This document shows, piece after piece, positions 48,501 through 56,726 of a DNA stretch of 64,000 nucleotides (position 1 is its first letter; the number at the start of each line of letters is the position of its first letter). The stretch spans positions 310,001 to 374,000 of the forward strand of contig NZ_WLYS01000002.1 of NCBI RefSeq assembly GCF_011316935.1, written 5' to 3'. The translations under genes and the position numbers were made by a program. Below the pieces are notes generated by a model, which saw nothing but the letters and a program-made list of their open reading frames with translations, searched no databases and had not been told where the DNA came from. This stretch comes from Sphingobacterium chungjuense. Lineage in GTDB: Bacteria; Bacteroidota; Bacteroidia; Sphingobacteriales; Sphingobacteriaceae.

Positions 48501-48736
48501 CCTATTGGTTGGAAAGCACCGATTACCTACGCTTGAAAAACGTGGAAATAGGTTACAATTTTCCAGTAGAATGGACCAAAAAAGTGGGCGTAAACAACTT
48601 TAGGGTGTATGCGAACGGATTGAATTTATTCACCATTAGCAAGATGACCGCCTACGATCCCGAATCTGTCACCCAAACGGGACAATATTATCCACAAGCA
48701 CGGGTCATTAATTTTGGCGCAGCCCTAACTTTTTAA
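45509..48736 (+). CDS. SusC/RagA-type TonB-dependent transporter
   Basis: 1075 residues. Signal peptide to about residue 31, carboxypeptidase-regulatory-like domain (ISGRVNSMSGNEAISGVSV), then TonB box and plug (DEVVVVGYGTQKKETITGSV; IRIRGTNTFG; PLIVIDGIP) and a 22-strand barrel ending in NFGAALTF. With its SusD partner it imports an oligosaccharide-type nutrient across the outer membrane. It is followed 10 nt later by susD. No anti-sigma partner is next to it. Confidence 0.97.
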   Translation: MNIRNEVLRKTLCPMLTIVLALPLKQAQANTSSLPFSRDSRTLLFTQQSTISGRVNSMSGNEAISGVSVVVKGTQIATSTNAEGFFSLENVPADATLVFTMVGYRTLEEAVNQRTTLSISLQEDLANLDEVVVVGYGTQKKETITGSVATVKSADLVKSPTLNVSNALVGRMAGITATQGSAEPGNDGSNIRIRGTNTFGNSEPLIVIDGIPARQGGFERLNPLDIDNISVLKDAAAAIYGARAANGVILVTTKQGKQGKPSISYTFNQGFSQPTYIPQLANAAQYAEMRNELEIFKLPVSEWSAANTAFRNQGLFERANGSTITAPFSPQDFQLFRDGSNPWTHPDTDWYGATLKNWTPQSQHNVQLSGGSENFRYLTSIGYQTQDAFYKNSATNYSQYDMRINLEGDINEYVSVKVGVLGRQEDRNFPTKSAGTIFRMLMRGNPTQPAFWPNGLPGPDIENGENPVVITTDQTGYDRSKRYYFQTNGQIDIKIPGVEGLKFTGTASVDKYIQQSKRWETPWYLYSWQGDYEADGVTPQLIPGLRGPRPDPALSQGNEDQLNVLLGAMANYDRSFGDHSFNLMAGVNRETIRNDNFTAFRRYFISSAIDQMFAGGDAEKDNGGGAWERARLNYFGRLGYNYQEKYIAEFLWRYDGSYMFPQASRYGFFPGVLAAWRISEESFWKDNVPFVNSLKLRGSYGQMGNDNIFYNDELQEYQYFSTYGFGTYIVDGNLVKSLYETRVPNSFITWEVANNYNVGLDGQLFNGKVNFEFDMFLNRRSSILWQRNASVPQSTGMTLPAENIGKMENRGFDLNIGYNGSVGELRYNINVNGGYAKNKILFWDEAAGAPEWQRTTGRMLNAGMYYIHDGVFRDEADIAANTLDYSAITNNLRPGDMKFVDYDGDGKITPDDRVRRDKNNIPTFQGGVNIGFQYKSFDLTVLFQGAAGAELPVSTEESGAIGNYLLQFYENRWTPDNPSSEHPRITDRSDQYYSSGNTYWLESTDYLRLKNVEIGYNFPVEWTKKVGVNNFRVYANGLNLFTISKMTAYDPESVTQTGQYYPQARVINFGAALTF

Positions 48737-48746
48737 TATTCAAATC

Positions 48747-50630
48747 ATGAGCACTAAAAAATCGATATATTCCTATATAATCGCCTGCATATTTACACAA
48801 TCCTTGATTTCGTGTAACGATGACTTCGTCAGCACGCAACCATTAGAAGAAGTACCCAAAGAAGTGACTTGGAGCGATCCGGCTTTAGCCGAAGCCTTTG
48901 TATTTGAAATCTACAATGGCTTAGGCCAAGGCGGTTTCGACGAAGAGATGCAATCATCTCTAACGGACGAATCCATGTTTACACATCCTGGTCGCGGAAT
49001 CAATACCATCACAGAATCACGCTCTAATTCGGCGGATCAGGGCATGATTAAAGATAGCTATGGCTATGGACCGCTATATGGACGCATTCGCGCGTGTAAT
49101 ATCGCGATTGAAAACCTAACGGAACCTATGTTCTCCGACAATAGCAGAGCAAACAATTTGTTGGGACAAGCGTACTTCTTACGCGCTTACTATTATCAGC
49201 AATTACTACGTTTTTACGGTGCTGTGCCATTGATCGACCGCGTTTATGAGTTGGGAGAAGATGACTACACAGCAGCAAGAAATTCTTATGAAGAATGTGT
49301 GGATTTTATCGTGAGCGACTGCGACCGCGCAGCTGAATTATTAACCGGTGGCAGTCGCGGACAAGGTCGTGCGACAGACGTAGCTGCTATGGCGCTGAAA
49401 GCACGCGTATTGTTGTATGCAGCAAGTGATCTGCACGATATCAGCACCGCTTCGGGCAAAGCGACAACAATTGCTGGCTACGCCGAACCACAATTTCTAG
49501 GTTACACCAGCGGTAGCCGTACTGAACGTTGGCAAAAAGCTAAAGATGCCGCTTTTGAGGTCGTAAGAATGACCAATTTAGGTTACGAAATGAGTTTAAC
49601 AGCGCCAGTTACCGCAGAAGAAGGCACCCAAAACTATATAGTGCTTTCTTTGGGAGGTGGCAGTAAAGCTGTAGCGGCGGATGCTGTATCTGAAATATTG
49701 TTGGGCCGCTATTTCATTGACTTGAAAGACGAAGCTGGAAATTATGTAGGGCGTAATAATGGACCTAACGGCTATCACAACTGGGCAGGAAATACGCCAA
49801 TCCAAAATCTAGTGGATGATTATGAAATGGCCGATGGAACACGTTTCTCTTGGCAGAATAGTGCACACAGCAGCAACCCCTATCAGAATAGAGATCCACG
49901 ATTGTACGCCACGATCTTGTACGATGGTGCCGATTGGAAACCGCGCACGGCTGACGTAGCAGGTCGTGATCCTGCCGACCAAATACAAACGGGTCGTTAT
50001 CAGATCAACAATGCTGCGGGCGCCGTAATCACACATCAAGGATTGGACACCCGCAATAGTCCGATTGAAGATTGGAACGGATCTTACACAGGCTATTACT
50101 TCCGAAAATTTACCGATCCTGATCCAGCAGTAGTCGATCAAAACACCCGTCAATATATTCCATGGCCAGTATTGAAATATACAGAAGCCGTGCTGAACTA
50201 TGTCGAAGCATGTATCGAATTAGGCGAAGAGGCAGAAGCAAAAAATTGGCTTAACAAAATTCGTTTCAGAGTAGGAATGCCGGCTATCACCGAGTCGGGA
50301 GAGCAACTGCGTACGCGCTATCGCAATGAAAGACGTGTAGAGCTGGCTTTTGAAGAGCACCGTTTCTTCGACACCCGTCGGTGGATGATAGCGCCACAAA
50401 CAACGGGTTCAAAAATTCGCTTGATTAATGTAGTAGGCACATTGAAGCCGGGTGCGCAAGTACGCACGTATCAGTACAACACAGCCAATTATAACTATAC
50501 CTACACACCGGTAGAACTAGAACCCGGTATCGAAAACCGACAATGGAATGATAAAATGTATTTTATGCCGTTTCATCGCGATGAAATCAACAGAAATACC
50601 AAATTAGATCAGAATCCAGGTTACGAATAG
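48747..50630 (+). CDS. SusD/RagB-type nutrient-binding lipoprotein
   Basis: 627 residues. Lipoprotein signal with cysteine 23 (SLISCND). SusD-like N-terminal domain (QAYFLRAYYYQQLLRFYGAVPLI) and C-terminal RagB domain (KYTEAVLNYVEACIELGE, NERRVELAFEEHRFFDTRRW). It forms the lid over the SusC barrel. Longer than the ~520-residue norm, so it probably has an insertion. A good terminator follows, so the operon is susC-susD only. Confidence 0.97.
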   Translation: MSTKKSIYSYIIACIFTQSLISCNDDFVSTQPLEEVPKEVTWSDPALAEAFVFEIYNGLGQGGFDEEMQSSLTDESMFTHPGRGINTITESRSNSADQGMIKDSYGYGPLYGRIRACNIAIENLTEPMFSDNSRANNLLGQAYFLRAYYYQQLLRFYGAVPLIDRVYELGEDDYTAARNSYEECVDFIVSDCDRAAELLTGGSRGQGRATDVAAMALKARVLLYAASDLHDISTASGKATTIAGYAEPQFLGYTSGSRTERWQKAKDAAFEVVRMTNLGYEMSLTAPVTAEEGTQNYIVLSLGGGSKAVAADAVSEILLGRYFIDLKDEAGNYVGRNNGPNGYHNWAGNTPIQNLVDDYEMADGTRFSWQNSAHSSNPYQNRDPRLYATILYDGADWKPRTADVAGRDPADQIQTGRYQINNAAGAVITHQGLDTRNSPIEDWNGSYTGYYFRKFTDPDPAVVDQNTRQYIPWPVLKYTEAVLNYVEACIELGEEAEAKNWLNKIRFRVGMPAITESGEQLRTRYRNERRVELAFEEHRFFDTRRWMIAPQTTGSKIRLINVVGTLKPGAQVRTYQYNTANYNYTYTPVELEPGIENRQWNDKMYFMPFHRDEINRNTKLDQNPGYE

Positions 50631-50650
50631 CCCGTAACATGTATAAAAAT

Positions 50651-50684
50651 AAGGCCTGAAAGTATAATCTTTCAGGCCTTGTTT
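50651..50684 (+). terminator. Terminator after susD
   Basis: A perfect 12-bp stem (50651-50662 with 50669-50680) with a 6-nt loop and a T-rich tail; also faces convergent apbE. Confidence 0.88.
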
Positions 50685-50705
50685 ATTTATACCTTAACAT
50701 GCGCT

Positions 50706-51695
50706 TTAGGGCTTCACAAATGCCAAAAATCCGTTGGAAAATGCTTCGTGGAAAACACCATGCTCTTCATAAATGATATACACTTCTATTCCCGAAAGAC
50801 GATTGGCTAAAGCAATTCCTTCTGGAGGCGACAAAGCCATAAATACATTATCATAGGCATCTGCTTCCATTGCCGTAGGCGCGATAATAGTCGCACTAAC
50901 TACATTATTTTGCAGCGGAAAACCACTTTTTGGGTCGATGTGATGATGCACTTTCTTTCCTTCGTGGTAAGCCACTTTCCGATAATTGCCTGAGGTCGTC
51001 ACGGCAAGATCTGTCAACTGCAACACGAAGGATGAAGATTGTGCTCCTTCGGGTCTTTCGATGGCAATTTCGTAGCTCTTTCTATCGGTTTTTAGACCTT
51101 TGGTTCGGATTTCTCCTCCGACTTCCACTAGATAGCTTGCAATGGATCTATTATCCAGCAACTGAGCGAGTACATCTACGGTATAACCTTGCGCGATACC
51201 ATTAAGGTCGATTGCAGTCCGAGGATCACGTTTGTGCAAAGTTTCCCCTTCCAGCCAAATCTTTTCCATTCCGACAAAAAACAGGACACTATCAATTAGT
51301 GCTTTTTGGGGAAAAGAATCCACACTCTCCATTCCAAATCCCCATAAATCTACCAGCGGTTTCACCGTGATATCAAACAAACGGTTGGACTGTTCGTGCA
51401 CTTGCAATGCAGCATGGACTACGTTGGCCATATGCGTATCAATCGCCAACTCATGATGATAGGGCCGATTGAACATGCTAATCAAAGAATGCGGCTGGTA
51501 CAGCGACATCGATTGGTCAATGACTTGCATCACGCTATCTATGGAAGACTTATTTACGACTTCATGCTCAGCAAGGTATTGAAGATGGTAGGTGGTGCCT
51601 TGAGCTTTGCCTGCTATGAAAAAGGTCTTTTGCTGTGCCAGAGCACCGCAAAAGACCAAAAAAAATAGCACGACTGCCGAAAACGTTCGACGCAT
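50706..51695 (-). CDS. apbE: ApbE-type FAD:protein FMN transferase
   Basis: 329 residues with a signal peptide (AVVLFFLVFCGALAQ). It attaches FMN to Thr/Ser of target proteins outside the inner membrane. Family motifs: IDLNGIAQGYTVDVLAQ, TSGNYRK and HHIDPKSGFPL (Mg and FAD site). The end-to-start gap to the upstream Gfo/Idh gene is 3 nt, so the two are one transcript. No protein with an obvious FMN-attachment motif is encoded nearby, so its target is open. Confidence 0.94.
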   Translation of the reverse strand: MRRTFSAVVLFFLVFCGALAQQKTFFIAGKAQGTTYHLQYLAEHEVVNKSSIDSVMQVIDQSMSLYQPHSLISMFNRPYHHELAIDTHMANVVHAALQVHEQSNRLFDITVKPLVDLWGFGMESVDSFPQKALIDSVLFFVGMEKIWLEGETLHKRDPRTAIDLNGIAQGYTVDVLAQLLDNRSIASYLVEVGGEIRTKGLKTDRKSYEIAIERPEGAQSSSFVLQLTDLAVTTSGNYRKVAYHEGKKVHHHIDPKSGFPLQNNVVSATIIAPTAMEADAYDNVFMALSPPEGIALANRLSGIEVYIIYEEHGVFHEAFSNGFLAFVKP

Positions 51696-51698
51696 GTA

Positions 51699-53015
51699 CT
51701 AAATGTATAATTCGGTGTTGATACCCGGAACAGCTACTTGGTAGATGCCATTTGCATCCGGCAACACTTTCGGATTAGCGTCCCATGCATATTTTTCTGG
51801 CGATAAATCAATCGTAGAAGCCATTGCCTGATCCCATTTAATCACCTGACCAGTATAACAAGCTAAACGCCCAATAATACCCGTCAATGTACTGTAAGCA
51901 CCATATTCGGCATTATCAAACTTATATTCATTATTGGCAATAGCTTCAAATAGTTCCTTATGTTCTTGCTGATACGCATTCGGATTTCCTTTTGGATCGT
52001 GGCGATATATTTCATTGCCGCGTGCGTCCCAAAGTACGGCTTGATTTCCTGCCGAAAGGTATACACGACCTTTCGTTCCTTGAAACGTTTCATCCACCCG
52101 ATTCGAGATGCCTTCAAAATGACGGCATTGGCTATAGATCACTGACCCGTCATCATACGTGAGCTCTACCGCAAAATTGTCATAGATCTCCCCATATTGC
52201 TTGTCCGTACGATGTGCCCGGCTACCTGTTCCCTGAATAGAAACTGGATATTTTCCTTTTACCCAATTAGCGATATCAATATTGTGCACATGTTGCTCCA
52301 CAATGTGGTCTCCACATAACCAGTTGAAATAATACCAGTTACGCATCTGATATTCCATCTCCGACTGTCCAGCTTGGCGTGGTTTTACCCAAACACCTCC
52401 ACTATTCCAATACACTTGACCTGAATGAATATCTCCAATGGCGCCATCTTGAATGCGTTTGATGGCTTCTCTATAATTGGTTTGATAGCGTCTTTGCAAA
52501 CCGACCACTACGTTGAGCTTTTTACGCTTTGCCTCTTCGGCGGCAGCCAATACTTTGTGTACCCCCGGAATATCTACCGCTACCGGCTTTTCCATAAACA
52601 CATGCTTTCCAGCTTTCACAGCCTCTTCGAAATGAATCGGACGGAATCCTGGAGGCGTCGCTAGCAATACGACATCGGCATCTTTTATCGCGGCTTTGTA
52701 ACCTTCAAAACCCACATATTTGCGGCTATCGGGCACATCAATCTTATCTCCAAACTTCTCTTTAAGCGTGTTATAGGTCGCGTCTAGATTATCTTGGAAT
52801 GCATCTGCCATGGCGACTAATTTGATATTTTGCCCTGAAGCAAAAGCATCAAATGTCGCTCCAGTTCCACGCCCACCACAGCCAACTAAGGCAATTTTGA
52901 TTTCGTCAGATCCAGCTACAAACATGCGTCCAAGACTTGTAGACGCTAAAAAAGTAGTCGCGGCCAAGGTTGTGCCCGCTTTCATAAAATCACGTCGATT
53001 AAAGTTATTCATCAT
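51699..53015 (-). CDS. Exported Gfo/Idh/MocA-family oxidoreductase
   Basis: 438 residues. Tat signal (NRRDFMKAGTTLAATTFLAS), Rossmann fold ALVGCGGRGTG, the family lysine in FMEKPVAVD, and a substrate-domain motif CGDHIVEQHVHNID. It carries tightly bound NAD(P) and interconverts hydroxyl and keto groups on sugars, probably at C3. Tat export fits folding with cofactor in the cytoplasm. It is middle gene of the minus-strand operon FGE-like - this - apbE. Confidence 0.93.
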   Translation of the reverse strand: MMNNFNRRDFMKAGTTLAATTFLASTSLGRMFVAGSDEIKIALVGCGGRGTGATFDAFASGQNIKLVAMADAFQDNLDATYNTLKEKFGDKIDVPDSRKYVGFEGYKAAIKDADVVLLATPPGFRPIHFEEAVKAGKHVFMEKPVAVDIPGVHKVLAAAEEAKRKKLNVVVGLQRRYQTNYREAIKRIQDGAIGDIHSGQVYWNSGGVWVKPRQAGQSEMEYQMRNWYYFNWLCGDHIVEQHVHNIDIANWVKGKYPVSIQGTGSRAHRTDKQYGEIYDNFAVELTYDDGSVIYSQCRHFEGISNRVDETFQGTKGRVYLSAGNQAVLWDARGNEIYRHDPKGNPNAYQQEHKELFEAIANNEYKFDNAEYGAYSTLTGIIGRLACYTGQVIKWDQAMASTIDLSPEKYAWDANPKVLPDANGIYQVAVPGINTELYI

Positions 53016-53044
53016 TTTAGATTTATTGTTATAATAGAAAATAG

Positions 53045-54025
53045 TTAGAAGTCTTTTAGAGGAGCTTTATCATAATAAGCCATGATTTCTTCGTGCGATG
53101 GTTTTTTCACCGGGCGCACCAACCGCATACCAACGAAAGGTGCTTCGGGAAACCACCAGTTGGATTTCGGAATTTGTGGATCGAGTTGTTTCCAGATCGG
53201 ATCGGAGGCCATCCGAGCCGCAGAGCGAAGCTCCGGCGCGGCACTATCAAAAGATCCACCACGTACGCTATGCGGATACAGTTTGGTCGGAACCAACACA
53301 GGATTGTCTGCTACGCCATCTGAAAACTGCTGATAATATTCGGCATCGTATTGATCGTACGTCCATTCAGCCACATTACCAAGCATATCAAACAAGCCCC
53401 AAGCATTTGGTTTCTTTTTGCCAACAGCAGCTGTTTTTCCTGCGCTGTTTGAAGCAAACCAAGCATGCTCATCCAATTTCGCGGCCTCGTCCCCAAAAGG
53501 ATAGGCGGTCTTAGAACCAGCTCGGCAAGCATATTCCCATTCCGCTTCGGTCGGTAAGCGATAAAATTCCCCCGTACGCACATACAGCCATTTACAAAAT
53601 TGTATCGCATTGTAATGCGTCATAGCCAAAGCAGGATGACCTTGCTTACCCATTCCAAATGTCATATCGAGATACGGTTTGGTCGGGCGCGTGACCGCAT
53701 CCACTTTCGGATCTAGCTTTTCTTGATTATTGTGTCTTATTTCCAGATCTTTATATAAAAACGGCTCATATAGATCCCACGTTACTTCAAATGTTCCCAT
53801 CCAAAAAGGCGCAATAAGCACTTGATGCGCAGGTTGTTCATCAGCAGCGCCCCCGCTCGTGCTCCCCATTAAGAATCGTCCACCAGGAATCGCTTCCATA
53901 GAAAATTGCAAGGTCGTACCTTCTAGCTGTTGTACGTATCGCTTGTGTTCGTTTTGTGCTTGTGCACAGAAAATGGTCATTAAACTAACTGTCGTCAGCG
54001 ACTGTTTTAATATATTGGCAATCAT
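53045..54025 (-). CDS. FGE/SUMF1-like protein lacking catalytic cysteines
   Basis: 326 residues from the ATG at 54025; a TTG 27 nt upstream is also open but the ATG starts a signal-like segment ending in FCAQAQ. Formylglycine-generating enzyme fold: RLPTEAEWEYACRAG (156-170), LFDMLGNVAEW (211-221), RGGSFDS (255-261). True FGEs have a Cys pair in the RGGS(W/F)xC...C region; here it is D-S and no second Cys, so it should not make formylglycine. Likely a binding or structural role. First gene of the minus-strand operon. Confidence 0.88.
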   Translation of the reverse strand: MIANILKQSLTTVSLMTIFCAQAQNEHKRYVQQLEGTTLQFSMEAIPGGRFLMGSTSGGAADEQPAHQVLIAPFWMGTFEVTWDLYEPFLYKDLEIRHNNQEKLDPKVDAVTRPTKPYLDMTFGMGKQGHPALAMTHYNAIQFCKWLYVRTGEFYRLPTEAEWEYACRAGSKTAYPFGDEAAKLDEHAWFASNSAGKTAAVGKKKPNAWGLFDMLGNVAEWTYDQYDAEYYQQFSDGVADNPVLVPTKLYPHSVRGGSFDSAAPELRSAARMASDPIWKQLDPQIPKSNWWFPEAPFVGMRLVRPVKKPSHEEIMAYYDKAPLKDF

Positions 54026-54231
54026 TTCAATAGGTTGATATAGATAATCCAATATAGGGAATAATTGTCAGTTCCAAAATTATTCGGCAAGGCTAATCTA
54101 TGTAAGGCCAGAATTACGGCAATTCTAACAAAATCTTTACGAATGGCGCTAGCTGATTTTTTTGAGTATCAAATACGCTGGAAATACCTATTATTAAGAA
54201 TAAATAGTAAACAATTGACTATCTTCGAGGA

Positions 54232-54244
54232 ACTAACAGTTAGT
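54232..54244. promoter_or_regulatory. Palindromic candidate operator
   Basis: ACTAAC-A-GTTAGT is a perfect 13-bp palindrome, 39 nt before the second Gfo/Idh gene, in the intergenic region shared with the divergent FGE-like operon. Similar in layout (6+1+6) to the palindrome before susC but with a different sequence. Confidence 0.4.
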
Positions 54245-54283
54245 AAACCGGAGCACACTGCTCTGTAATGACATCATAAACCT

Positions 54284-55570
54284 ATGAAAAGAAAAGATTT
54301 TTTGCGAAATGCCGGCCTTTTGGCAGCTTCCGGAGCGCTGTGGAACACGGGTCTCTTTGCCAACAACCAACAAACCATTAAGGTGGGATTGATTGGTGTG
54401 AATGGTATGGGTTGGGCTAATTTAACCGCCTTGCTGAAAGTGCCTAATGTCGTATGCACCGCATTGTGCGACGTAGATGAGCGCATCTTGGACAAGCGAA
54501 TCGCAGAGTTAGCGCAATTACAAACCACGAAGGTTAAAAGAATCATCGACCATCAGGAATTGCTAAAAGGTGATCTGGTGGATGCCGTAATCATCGCTAC
54601 GCCCGATCATTGGCATTGTTTGCAGATGGTAGATGCTGTGAATGCGGGTAAACATGTGTACGTAGAAAAACCGATCGGCAACTCCATCAAAGAATGTGAA
54701 GCCATGGTGGCCGCAGCACAAAAACACAACAGTATCGTGCAGGTCGGCCAATGGCAACGCAGTCAGCAACACTTTGCAGACGCGATTGATTTTGTGCACT
54801 CGGGCAAATTAGGAAAAATCCGTTTGGTAAAGGCTTGGGCCTATCAGGGTTGGATGAAAAGTATTCCCGTAAAACCAGATGAAGCCGTACCAACAGGCGT
54901 ACATTATGATCGCTGGCTGGGACCAGCTAAGAAAAGACCTTTTAATCCAAATCGCTTTCATTTCGAATTTCGTTGGTTTTGGGATTACGCCGGTGGCTTA
55001 ATGACCGACTGGGGTGTACACATGCTGGATTATGCTTTAATCGGCATGAAAGCGGCAGATCCAAAGTCCATTATGGCTTCTGGTGGAAAGTTTGCATATC
55101 CTAGCGATGCAGCCGAGACGCCGGATACATTGACTACGGTGTTTGAATTTGATGATTTTAATATACAGTGGGAACATGCTAACGGCATTGACTTAGGACC
55201 TTATTCCAGAAATCATGGTGTATCATTCATTGGTAATAACGGAACGTTAGTATTGAACCGCGAGGGTTGGGAAGTGATTCCGGAAGGCGATAGAATGCAA
55301 GCGATTGCATTGCAAAAATCGAAGGATAATGGGTTGGAAAAACACATGGTCAATTTCGTAGATGCCATCCGCAGGAATGATCGCATGATCTTGAAAGCTC
55401 CTATCGAAGCGGGTGCTAATATTGCGATCTTTTCGCAGATGGGAAATATTGCCTACCGCACCGGCACGAAATTGTATTGGGACAAAGCCAAAAGAAGTTT
55501 TACCGACAAATCGGCCAATAACTACCTAGTCGCTAATTATGAAAATGGATACAAACTTCCCAAAGTTTAG
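54284..55570 (+). CDS. Exported Gfo/Idh/MocA-family oxidoreductase
   Basis: 428 residues. N-terminal export signal (KRKDFLRNAGLLAASGALWN) of Tat-like form but with KR in place of RR. Rossmann GLIGVNGMGWAN, dinucleotide ATPDHWHCLQ, lysine in YVEKPIGNS, and a C-terminal substrate domain with HYDRWLGPAKKRPFN and WDYAGGLMTDWGVHMLDY. Same family as the other exported oxidoreductase but of a different subgroup. It precedes the DUF1080 gene by 51 nt, so the two are likely co-transcribed. Confidence 0.93.
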   Translation: MKRKDFLRNAGLLAASGALWNTGLFANNQQTIKVGLIGVNGMGWANLTALLKVPNVVCTALCDVDERILDKRIAELAQLQTTKVKRIIDHQELLKGDLVDAVIIATPDHWHCLQMVDAVNAGKHVYVEKPIGNSIKECEAMVAAAQKHNSIVQVGQWQRSQQHFADAIDFVHSGKLGKIRLVKAWAYQGWMKSIPVKPDEAVPTGVHYDRWLGPAKKRPFNPNRFHFEFRWFWDYAGGLMTDWGVHMLDYALIGMKAADPKSIMASGGKFAYPSDAAETPDTLTTVFEFDDFNIQWEHANGIDLGPYSRNHGVSFIGNNGTLVLNREGWEVIPEGDRMQAIALQKSKDNGLEKHMVNFVDAIRRNDRMILKAPIEAGANIAIFSQMGNIAYRTGTKLYWDKAKRSFTDKSANNYLVANYENGYKLPKV

Positions 55571-55621
55571 CATAAAAAATCGAAGGATAAATCTAATTTA
55601 GCAGCAACAAATATTTTGATA

Positions 55622-56359
55622 ATGAAAACAACTTATATCTGTACATTATTCACCCTCGTAGCTACATCTTCCCTTATGGCGCAAACACAATTTAAACCAG
55701 AGGATACGGAATTTTACACGCCCAAGCCTCCTCTCGTCACGCTTGCGGCGAATGGTGTACCCAGCGATGCGATCAGCCTCTTCAACGGCAGCGGATTGCA
55801 AGAGTGGGTAAGTCAGAAAAATACTCAATCGAAGGCCAACTGGACAGTGATTGATGGACAACTGGAAGTGAAACCCGGTAGCGGAGATATACAAACCAAA
55901 CAGGAATTTGAAAATTTCCAGCTTCATGTAGAGTGGCAAAGTCCCGCCGTAGTGAAAGGTAACGGCCAAGGTCGCGGCAATAGTGGTATTTTCTTGCAAG
56001 GCTTGTACGAATTACAAGTGTTGGACAATAATGATAATCCAACCTATACTAATGGACAGGCCGGAAGTATTTATAAACAACGCCCGCCGTTGGTCGAGGT
56101 GCGAGCTACAGAATCAAAATGGCACAGCTACGATATTATTTATAAAGCACCTCAATTCAATAAAGATGGTATGCTGATCTCAAAAGCGACCGTTACGGTA
56201 TTGCACAATGGCGTGCTGATCCAGAACAATACGCAAATCGAAGGCACGACAGAATACATCGGTATGCCGGTGATGAAGGCGCATGGCCCAGGTCCGATTA
56301 TCTTACAAGATCATGGAGATCTGGTACGCTTCCGCAATATTTGGATTCGTCCTTTGTAA
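55622..56359 (+). CDS. DUF1080 protein (3-keto-glycoside hydrolase or lyase type)
   Basis: 245 residues from the ATG at 55622; an in-frame TTG two codons upstream is less likely. Signal peptide ending LMAQ. Concanavalin-like jelly-roll: LFNGSGLQEWVS, WTVIDGQLEVKPGSGDIQTK, FENFQLHVEWQSP, GRGNSGIFLQGLYELQVLD. DUF1080 proteins are known to split 3-keto-glycosides. The neighbouring Gfo/Idh enzymes could make the 3-keto substrate. The terminator at 56382 closes this transcript. Confidence 0.94.
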   Translation: MKTTYICTLFTLVATSSLMAQTQFKPEDTEFYTPKPPLVTLAANGVPSDAISLFNGSGLQEWVSQKNTQSKANWTVIDGQLEVKPGSGDIQTKQEFENFQLHVEWQSPAVVKGNGQGRGNSGIFLQGLYELQVLDNNDNPTYTNGQAGSIYKQRPPLVEVRATESKWHSYDIIYKAPQFNKDGMLISKATVTVLHNGVLIQNNTQIEGTTEYIGMPVMKAHGPGPIILQDHGDLVRFRNIWIRPL

Positions 56360-56381
56360 TATCTTAGATTAGTTGTTCACT

Positions 56382-56418
56382 AATAAGGTTGCGCATCAGG
56401 GATGCACAACCTTATTTT
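56382..56418 (+). terminator. Terminator after the DUF1080 gene
   Basis: A 10-bp outer stem (56382-56391 with 56407-56416) extended by an inner 5-bp stem, with T residues after. Confidence 0.85.
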
Positions 56419-56726
56419 ATGGGATCGAGAGAATATACTCGAGTCATCTATTGCGCTTCGAAAAGTAACGCTCTGCCCGCTACCGTGCTATAGGAATTTT
56501 CTTCACGTTCGTCGAGTAGAGTTAAAAATCAGTCAAATGCCAAATATAGTGAGAAGATCTGTGCTACAGTTACTATTCTAAACGTTATCATGGTAGTCCG
56601 ATTGGATGATAAATGTGGTAAGTAGCTATGATCATCGTATCAGTGCAGAAAATGATTCTTTCTATTTGCTAAGAACAAACAATATATAAAAATCATTGTC
56701 CCTATAAATACATCGTCCACTATCCT
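56419..56726. other. Non-coding stretch before the CNNM gene
   Basis: 308 nt with no supported ORF, RNA or hairpin. It should contain the promoter of the next gene; no full consensus was found. Confidence 0.4.

Noticed and set aside
45509..50630. Complete polysaccharide utilization locus for a named glycan
   Set aside because: No glycoside hydrolase or lyase and no sensor is present, so a substrate cannot be named.
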